Below, one piece after another: positions 7,031 to 11,061 of a DNA stretch of 11,061 nt. The notes below the pieces were generated by a model. That model was not told the origin of the DNA. It worked only from the letters and a program-made list of their open reading frames with translations, and searched no databases. Each line of letters opens with the position of its first letter. Positions within the stretch are counted from its first letter, which is position 1. The position numbers were made by a program, and so were the translations under genes. Source of the stretch: an uncultured Actinoplanes sp. (GTDB lineage Bacteria > Actinomycetota > Actinomycetes > Mycobacteriales > Micromonosporaceae); contig CAKUMG010000106.1 in assembly GCA_934667465.1 (NCBI GenBank), positions 1-11,061 on the forward strand, read 5' to 3'.

Positions 7031-7105
7031 TGGTGGGCGCGGTAGGTTTCGAACCTACGACCCCCCGCTTGTAAGGCGGGTGCTCTCCCACTGAGCTACG
7101 CGCCC
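7031..7105 (-). tRNA. tRNA-Val (anticodon TAC)
   Basis: The minus strand folds as a full cloverleaf. The acceptor arm pairs GGGCGCG (7105-7099) with CGCGCCC (7041-7035). The D-arm is GCTCAGTGGGAGAGC. The anticodon stem CCCGC/GCGGG encloses the loop CTTACAA with anticodon TAC (valine). The T-arm pairs GTAGG with CCTAC around the TTCGAAA loop. The discriminator A (7034) is followed by an encoded CCA (7033-7031). The variable loop is short, as expected for a class I tRNA. Confidence 0.96.
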
Positions 7106-7129
7106 GGCTCCTGGCGTACCGGAGTGGTC

Positions 7130-7135
7130 ATCCTA
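7130..7135 (-). promoter_or_regulatory. Candidate -10 box (TAGGAT) of the tRNA-Val gene
   Basis: TAGGAT on the minus strand lies 24 nt before the mature tRNA 5' end, leaving a short leader for RNase P. The upstream -35 (GTGCCG at 17-nt spacing) is a poor match, so the call rests on the -10 and its position. Confidence 0.45.
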
Positions 7136-7252
7136 CCTTGACCGGCCGAGCCGGCACGGTGCGGCCCGCGATGGATGGTGGGGTGCCGCCGGGACGCGGT
7201 GAAGGTGACCCTCAGAGGCCGAGGGCCGGCCGGAGAAGAGCCGTCGGAGGGC

Positions 7253-7717
7253 TCAGAGGATGAGGTCCTTGAAGAGGGTGCGCCACGTCTTCTGGTCGCG
7301 GGGCTCCCCCGCCGGCTTCATGTCGCTGTAGCGGACGATGCCGTCCTTGTCGATGACGAAGGTGCCCCGGTGGGCCGCGCCCGTCTGCTCGTTGAGGACG
7401 CCGTAGGACCGGGCGACCCCGCCGTGCGGCCAGAAGTCGGCCAGCAGGGGGAAGGTGAAGCCCTCCCGGTCCGCCCAGACCTTGTGGCTGTAGACGGAGT
7501 CGACGCTCACCGTGAGGACCTGGAGGTACTCGTTGGAGTATTCCGCCAGGTTGTCCTGGATCTCGGCGAGCTCGCCCTGGCAGGTGCCGGTGAAGGCCAG
7601 CGGGTAGAAGACCAGCAGCACCGCCTTGCGGCCCCGGAAGTCGGCGAGGGTGACCTCCTGATTGTTCTGGTCCTTGAGGGTGAAGTCAGGGGCCTCGGCT
7701 CCCACGTCGATCGCCAT
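7253..7717 (-). CDS. ahpE: AhpE-type one-cysteine peroxiredoxin
   Basis: A 154-residue thioredoxin-fold peroxidase that reduces hydrogen peroxide, organic peroxides or peroxynitrite in the cytoplasm. In mycobacteria AhpE is recycled by mycothiol/mycoredoxin. From memory it aligns end to end with mycobacterial AhpE: GAEAPDFTLKDQNNQEVTL, then the active site PLAFTGTCQGEL with peroxidatic Cys46 and Thr43. FTFPLLADFWPHGGVARSYGV and the catalytic Arg117 in HRGTFVIDKDG follow. Cys46 is the only cysteine, so there is no resolving cysteine. ATG 7717 is supported by a TAGGCT -10 six bases upstream (leaderless). DUF3052 lies upstream on the same strand, an association also known in Mycobacterium. Small GC-rich stems lie at and just after the stop (around 7238-7254), but no strong terminator is seen. 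Confidence 0.93.
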   Translation of the reverse strand: MAIDVGAEAPDFTLKDQNNQEVTLADFRGRKAVLLVFYPLAFTGTCQGELAEIQDNLAEYSNEYLQVLTVSVDSVYSHKVWADREGFTFPLLADFWPHGGVARSYGVLNEQTGAAHRGTFVIDKDGIVRYSDMKPAGEPRDQKTWRTLFKDLIL

Positions 7718-7723
7718 GGGCCC

Positions 7724-7729
7724 AGCCTA
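7724..7729 (-). promoter_or_regulatory. -10 box (TAGGCT) of the leaderless ahpE promoter
   Basis: On the minus strand TAGGCT ends 6 nt before the ATG at 7717. The adjacent 27-bp repeat array would supply any -35 sequence, but no canonical TTGACA is seen. Confidence 0.6.
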
Positions 7730-7734
7730 CGACC

Positions 7735-7815
7735 GGCCGGGAGAACGCCCAGGCCAGGGCCGGCCGGGAGAACGCCCAGGCCAGGGCCGGGCGGAGAAAA
7801 GCCCAGGCCAGGACC
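7735..7815. repeat. Three tandem copies of a 27-bp unit
   Basis: Copies lie at 7735-7761, 7762-7788 and 7789-7815. The first two are identical; the third differs at six positions. A degenerate fragment (gggagagccggcc) follows. The units are contiguous with no spacers, so this is a minisatellite-like array. It fills much of the 194-bp gap between DUF3052 and ahpE and begins 6 bp upstream of the ahpE -10. Confidence 0.92.
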
Positions 7816-7911
7816 GGGAGAGCCGGCCGAAGGGACGAAACAACGAAAAGGGCATGCGACATGGCCGCGCGGTGTCGGGACCGCGCGGCGAAATCCGCCT
7901 ACCGAGTGGGA

Positions 7912-8343
7912 CTACTTCTTCTTGGCTCCTCGGGACGAGACCAGCCGGGCGGCTGTCCAGTCCTTGCCGGCGTTCACGGTGGAGGTCTGCTGGAGGCCTG
8001 CGGCCGGCGCGTTCTCGCTGACCTCGCTCGGCTCGACGTGGTTGTCACGTCCAGCCTTGGGGGTCAGGAGCCAGACCACGCCACTGTCCGCGAGCGGGCT
8101 CAGGGCGTCCGTCAGGACCTCGAAGAGGTCGTCGTCGCCGTCGCGGTACCAGAGCAGCACCGCGTCGACCACCTCATCGGTGTCCTCGTCGACCAACTCG
8201 CCCACGCGTTCGGTCAGGGCTTCACGGAGAGCCTCGTCGACGTCATCGTCGTAACCCATCTCCATGACCACCGTGTTCGGCTCGAAGCCGAAACGGTCCG
8301 CCAGGCTGCGTACGCCGTCGGCCTGACCAGCGGTCGCGCTCAC
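7912..8343 (-). CDS. DUF3052 family protein
   Basis: A 143-residue actinobacterial protein of unknown function. The core (residues about 10-100) shows the family pattern: SLADRFGFEPNTVVMEMGYDDDVDEALREAL, an acidic stretch VDEDTDEVVDAVLLWYRDGDDDLFEVL, then TDALSPLADSGVVWLLTPKAG. The C-terminal tail (GLQQTSTVNAGKDWTAARLVSS) ends in a basic RGAKKK. There is no signal peptide or membrane segment, so it is likely cytoplasmic. The GTG start at 8343 has an excellent ribosome site (AAGGAGG, 9 nt away). The gene follows the E1 gene by 97 nt and precedes ahpE. In mycobacteria the homologue sits between ahpE and aceE, so a link to central 2-oxoacid metabolism or redox balance is inferred, not shown. Confidence 0.92.
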   Translation of the reverse strand: MSATAGQADGVRSLADRFGFEPNTVVMEMGYDDDVDEALREALTERVGELVDEDTDEVVDAVLLWYRDGDDDLFEVLTDALSPLADSGVVWLLTPKAGRDNHVEPSEVSENAPAAGLQQTSTVNAGKDWTAARLVSSRGAKKK

Positions 8344-8352
8344 TGTCGAATT

Positions 8353-8359
8353 CCTCCTT
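8353..8359 (-). promoter_or_regulatory. Strong Shine-Dalgarno site of the DUF3052 gene
   Basis: AAGGAGG on the minus strand stands 9 nt before the GTG at 8343. It is one of the clearest ribosome sites in the window, in contrast to the leaderless genes. Confidence 0.85.
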
Positions 8360-8376
8360 GCTGTTCACGGGCATCG

Positions 8377-8435
8377 GTGTGGAGGTAGTCCACACACTCA
8401 GGGCCCTGTGCGCAAGTGGCGCACCGGGTGTGTGG
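8377..8435 (-). promoter_or_regulatory. Competing hairpins between E1 and DUF3052
   Basis: In the minus-strand transcript, segment 1 (CCACACAC, 8435-8428) is complementary to segment 2 (GTGTGTGG, 8397-8390). Most of segment 2, with the next base (GTGTGGA, 8395-8389), is also complementary to segment 3 (TCCACAC, 8383-8377). Only one pairing can form. The first encloses a further 6-bp stem (8408-8413 with 8419-8424); the second has a 5-nt loop and ends about 17 nt before the Shine-Dalgarno site. The layout resembles an attenuator or leader switch, but no function is shown. Confidence 0.45.
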
Positions 8436-8439
8436 CAAT

Positions 8440-10749
8440 TTACCGCGCCAGCAGGGCATGGGCACCCTGCGTGATGGCATCTTCCCCGATCAGGACCTGT
8501 TGCGCTGCCGGACCGAGCGGAACGAGGCTGTCCGCGGCCGCCGTCCGCCGCACCGCGCCGACGAAACCACCGTCCACCAGGGCAGCAAGAATGCCCTCGC
8601 CGACACCGCCTGAGCGGCGCGTTTCGTCGACGATGAGGACGCGGCCGGTCGCCGCGGACTCGCGGAGGAGATCCGCCGCCGGGAGCGGATTGAGCCAGCG
8701 GAGGTCCACTACTCGGGATCCGTAGCCCTGCGCGGCGAGCCGGGCGGCGACCCGCAGCGCCATCCGGACGCCGTTGCCGAAGGTCAAAACGGTCAGGTCC
8801 TCGGCCGAGCCGACCGGGTAGGTGCGGGCGCGGCCGACCGGGATGTGGGCGCCGGCCCAGTCGGCGGGGGCGGCGTAGGGCGCCAGCCACCCGTCGTCGC
8901 CGTCGGAGTGCAGGTCACGGGTGTGGTAGAGCGCGATGGGCTCGACGAACGCGGCCACCGCGCCGTCCACCGCCGCCGCGGCCAGGCAGGAGCGGAGCAG
9001 CGGCGCGGCGTCGGCCGGGCGGGAGGGCACGGCGAGCACCAGGCCGGGGATGTCGCGGAGCACGGCCACGGAGTTGTCGTTGTGGAAGTGACCGCCGAAA
9101 CTCTGCTGGTAGGCCAGGCCCGCGATGCGTACGACCATGGGGTTGCGGAAGGCCCCGGAGGAGAAGAACTGCAGCGTGGCGGCCTCGCCGCGGAGCTGGT
9201 CCTCGGCGTTGTGCAGGTAGGCGAGATACTGGATCTCGGGGATCGGCAGGAAGCCGGCCAGGCCGGTGCCGAGCGCCAGGCCGAGCAGGGACGTCTCGTC
9301 GAGCAGGGTGTCGAAGACGCGCTCGTCGCCGAAGCGGTCGCGCAGGTTCTTCGTGACGCCGTAGACGCCGCCCTTGGCCGCCACGTCCTCGCCGAACACC
9401 ACCGCGCCCGGGTGGGCCAGCAGCGCGTCGGTCAGGGTCGCGTTGATGGTCTGCGCGAGGGTGAGGGGGCCCGCCTGCTCGGGCAGCTTGCCGCCGAAGG
9501 CCTGCGCGCGGGCTGCGGAGCCGATTCCGCTCGTACGGGATGCCGTGTCGGTGATGTGCCGGGCGACGCGCAGCGGTCGGCGGGGCGCGAGGGGCGCGGC
9601 GACCTCCGCGGCGGTGGCCAGCTTCGGCTCCCCGATGACCTCCTCGGCCACCTTGCGGACCTGCCAGCCCAGCTCGTCGTAGCGGGTCACCAGCTCGTCG
9701 GGGGTGGCGAACCCGCCCGCCACGAGCAGTCGCGCGGTGCCGGCCAGCGGGTCGCGGTCCAGGTCGCGGGCGATGTCCCCGGCGGACCGGTAGGCCGTCT
9801 CGACGTCGGCGCCGGCGTGGCCCATGAGCCGCACGACGGACAGGTGCAGCACCGCGGGCCGGCGTTCGGCACGCACCCAGTCGGCGGCTTCGCGCGCGAC
9901 GTCGTACGCGGCCGCCAGGTCGGTGCCGTCGGCGGCGAAGTAGCGCAGGCCGGGGCGGCTGCGCAGCGCCTCGGCGACCCAGCCCTCCGGCGACGGGACG
10001 CTGATCCCGTAGCGGTTGTCCTCGCAGACCAGCAGCAGCGGCAGCCGCCGGCCCCGGTGGCCGTACCAGCCGAGCGTGTTGAGCGCGGCGGTCGCCGTGG
10101 CGTGGTTGACGGACGCGTCGCCGAACGAGGCGGTCACGACGGCGTCGTCGGGCCACGGGGTGGTGACGCCGCGCAGGTCGGGGGCGGAGCTCATCGCGTA
10201 CGCCATCCCGACCGCCCGCGGCAGGTGTGACGCTACGGTGGACGTGGCGGGCACGATCGCCAGGTCCGCCCGGCCGAACACCTTGTGCCGGCCACCGGCG
10301 AGCGGCTCGGCGGCCGACGCGACCACGCCCCGCAGCACGTCCCGGGCCGCGTCGAGCAGCGGGTCCACCCCGGCGTCCGGTGCCGGGCCGGCCGGCGCCG
10401 ACGGGGCGGCCTGGGTGGCGCGGACACAGTAGAACGCCGCGGACCGGTAGTGGAGCAGCGCGGGATCGTCCGGGCGCAGCGCGGCGGCGACCGCGGCGTT
10501 GCCCTCGTGACCGGACGATCCGATCGTGTAGAAGCCCTCGTTGAAGCTGCGCAGCCAGCGGGCGGCCAGGTCGAGGTGGCGGGCCGTCAGCTGGGCGTCG
10601 AAGAGCCGCTGGGCCTGCTCGCCGGTCAGCGCGGAGCCCTCGCGGACGGGTTCTTGCTGCTCGCGGCGGTGGTCGGCGGGCCGGAGGGCGGCCACGGCGT
10701 CTCGGAAGCGCTCGTCGAGCTGCTGCGGGGTGGTCACACGAACCAGCAT
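8440..10749 (-). CDS. Fused alpha-beta 2-oxoacid dehydrogenase E1 (thiamine diphosphate)
   Basis: A 769-residue protein joining E1-alpha and E1-beta in one chain. It should decarboxylate a 2-oxoacid (branched-chain or pyruvate-like) and pass the acyl group to a lipoyl E2; neither E2 nor E3 is in the window. The alpha half has GFYTIGSSGHEGNAAVAAAL and the thiamine diphosphate motif from GDASVNH (210-216) to CEDNRYGISVPSPEG (Asn245). The beta half starts near residue 426 (LTLAQTINATLTDALL), with FGEDVAAKGGVYGVT (Glu455), FLPIPEIQYLAYLHNAEDQLR, GGHFHNDNS, and a C-terminal transketolase-like domain (VLIVDETRRSGGVGEGILAAL). A linker of about 100 residues joins the halves. ATG 10749 has GGGG 6 nt upstream. 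GTG 10737 also fits, and the longest start, GTG 10785, lies inside a dyad and is unlikely. It is not the homodimeric AceE type. Confidence 0.88.
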   Translation of the reverse strand: MLVRVTTPQQLDERFRDAVAALRPADHRREQQEPVREGSALTGEQAQRLFDAQLTARHLDLAARWLRSFNEGFYTIGSSGHEGNAAVAAALRPDDPALLHYRSAAFYCVRATQAAPSAPAGPAPDAGVDPLLDAARDVLRGVVASAAEPLAGGRHKVFGRADLAIVPATSTVASHLPRAVGMAYAMSSAPDLRGVTTPWPDDAVVTASFGDASVNHATATAALNTLGWYGHRGRRLPLLLVCEDNRYGISVPSPEGWVAEALRSRPGLRYFAADGTDLAAAYDVAREAADWVRAERRPAVLHLSVVRLMGHAGADVETAYRSAGDIARDLDRDPLAGTARLLVAGGFATPDELVTRYDELGWQVRKVAEEVIGEPKLATAAEVAAPLAPRRPLRVARHITDTASRTSGIGSAARAQAFGGKLPEQAGPLTLAQTINATLTDALLAHPGAVVFGEDVAAKGGVYGVTKNLRDRFGDERVFDTLLDETSLLGLALGTGLAGFLPIPEIQYLAYLHNAEDQLRGEAATLQFFSSGAFRNPMVVRIAGLAYQQSFGGHFHNDNSVAVLRDIPGLVLAVPSRPADAAPLLRSCLAAAAVDGAVAAFVEPIALYHTRDLHSDGDDGWLAPYAAPADWAGAHIPVGRARTYPVGSAEDLTVLTFGNGVRMALRVAARLAAQGYGSRVVDLRWLNPLPAADLLRESAATGRVLIVDETRRSGGVGEGILAALVDGGFVGAVRRTAAADSLVPLGPAAQQVLIGEDAITQGAHALLAR

Positions 10750-10784
10750 CGCGGACCCCGGCCACCTCTGCCACAGCGCGATCA

Positions 10785-10800
10785 CGTACCGGACGGAACG
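10785..10800. promoter_or_regulatory. Operator-like dyad, proximal copy
   Basis: cgtaccggacggaacg is an inverted repeat (7-bp half-sites around the central GA, one mismatch). It lies 36 bp upstream of the E1 ATG and is a near copy of the dyad at 10819. Confidence 0.45.
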
Positions 10801-10856
10801 CTGCCGGCGCGTGATTCACGTTCCGGACGGAACGCCGCCGGCCCGTGCGTCACGTG
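10789..10856. repeat. Two tandem copies of a 34-bp repeat
   Basis: Unit 10789-10822 is followed directly by unit 10823-10856, with 29 of 34 bases identical. Each unit carries ccggacggaacg followed by a gccggc core and a cgtg...cacg segment. That segment is a perfect 11-bp palindrome, cgtgattcacg, at 10810-10820 in the first copy. A partial ACGTGA extends the series at 10781-10788. Confidence 0.85.
10819..10834. promoter_or_regulatory. Operator-like perfect dyad, distal copy
   Basis: cgttccggacggaacg is a perfect 7-bp inverted repeat around the central GA, a typical shape for a dimeric regulator site. It is spaced 34 bp from the proximal copy, close to three helical turns, so both face nearly the same side of the DNA. 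Confidence 0.5.
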
Positions 10857-10880
10857 CCTGGTGGAAGAGGCAGGCACCGT
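10852..10880 (-). terminator. Hairpin at the end of the upstream minus-strand gene remnant
   Basis: gtgcctg (10854-10860) and caggcac (10871-10877) pair perfectly around a 10-nt loop. The stem extends by three more pairs (acg/cgt) past a one-base bulge. It separates the kinase-like remnant from the E1 upstream region and could end transcription arriving from the right. There is no T-run. Confidence 0.45.
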
Positions 10881-11061
10881 ACGCGGGTCCGCGCGCCCCC
10901 GGGTACCGGCGGGCGGGCCGGCGGCGGCGCCGGGCCCGGGCGGGCGGAGCGCGATCGTCCGGCCGGCCTCGTCGAACGCCGGACGCCAGCGTGCGACCAC
11001 GTCGGCGGCGACGTCGGCGATCACGATGTCGCCGAGCGCGCCGATCCCGCCCCGTCGCGCC

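Larger units (their letters stand above)
10782..11061 (-). pseudogene. Partial, probably truncated histidine-kinase-like sequence
   Basis: The frame enters from the right edge. Its first about 42 visible residues (ARRGGIGALGDIVIADVAADVV then ARWRPAFDEAGRTIALRPPGP) resemble the end of a sensor kinase dimerisation domain and the first strand of its ATPase domain. After that an N-box helix (LxxVLDNLLDNA-like) should follow. Instead the sequence becomes a Gly/Ala/Pro/Arg-rich tail, running through the hairpin and both 34-bp repeats to a TGA at 10782-10784. None of the frames I tried restores the ATPase domain before the stop. I infer a C-terminally truncated kinase gene whose frame reads on through non-coding DNA. 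The short visible part makes the family call tentative. Confidence 0.4.

Noticed and set aside
7735..7815. CRISPR-like array
   Set aside because: The 27-bp units are directly contiguous without spacers and have no cas genes nearby, so this is a tandem repeat.
10737..10785. GTG at 10785 as the E1 start
   Set aside because: It falls inside the operator-like dyad and overlaps another frame's stop, and the residues it adds have no family similarity. ATG 10749 or GTG 10737 is more plausible.
8915..10819. 634-codon minus-strand frame within the E1 gene
   Set aside because: It is an alternative frame of the E1 gene, Arg/Pro-rich, with no motifs. The main frame carries all catalytic motifs.

Overview
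The window is very GC-rich, with codons that nearly always end in G or C, many GTG starts and long open shadow frames. Its families are typical of actinomycetes: a DUF3052 protein beside an AhpE-type peroxiredoxin, a mycothiol-type maleylpyruvate isomerase fold, a TIGR02569-like kinase and a fused alpha/beta 2-oxoacid dehydrogenase E1. Several promoters have the actinobacterial TANNNT -10 only 6-7 nt before the ATG (leaderless). I infer a high-GC actinomycete, perhaps of the Micromonosporaceae; the genus is a guess.

Layout. Left block (1-3653, minus strand): MFS transporter, a 362-nt stretch without a recognisable gene, a 2H phosphoesterase (2'-5' RNA ligase-like), an aminoglycoside-phosphotransferase-fold protein and a GNAT acetyltransferase cut by the window edge. 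The last two look like an operon. Middle block (3814-6835, plus strand): four separate short units, namely a DinB/maleylpyruvate isomerase-fold protein, a Myb/SANT-like putative DNA-binding protein closed by a 16-bp terminator stem, a lone barstar-family protein, and a luciferase-like (F420-type) oxidoreductase split into two frames at an ATGA junction. Right block (7031-11061, minus strand): what looks like a histidine-kinase remnant at the edge, a repeat/dyad region, the fused E1, DUF3052, AhpE and tRNA-Val(TAC).

How the genes relate. DUF3052 and AhpE are neighbours next to a pyruvate dehydrogenase E1 gene in mycobacteria and, as far as I recall, in other actinobacteria. Here the upstream gene is a different E1 type (fused alpha-beta). 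The other genes look like independent accessory genes. I see no CRISPR array, insertion sequence, phage genes or complete novel multi-gene system. The most interesting signals are regulatory or degenerative: paired dyads in a 34-bp repeat before the E1 gene, mutually exclusive hairpins between E1 and DUF3052, a 27-bp tandem repeat abutting the ahpE promoter, and the split oxidoreductase.
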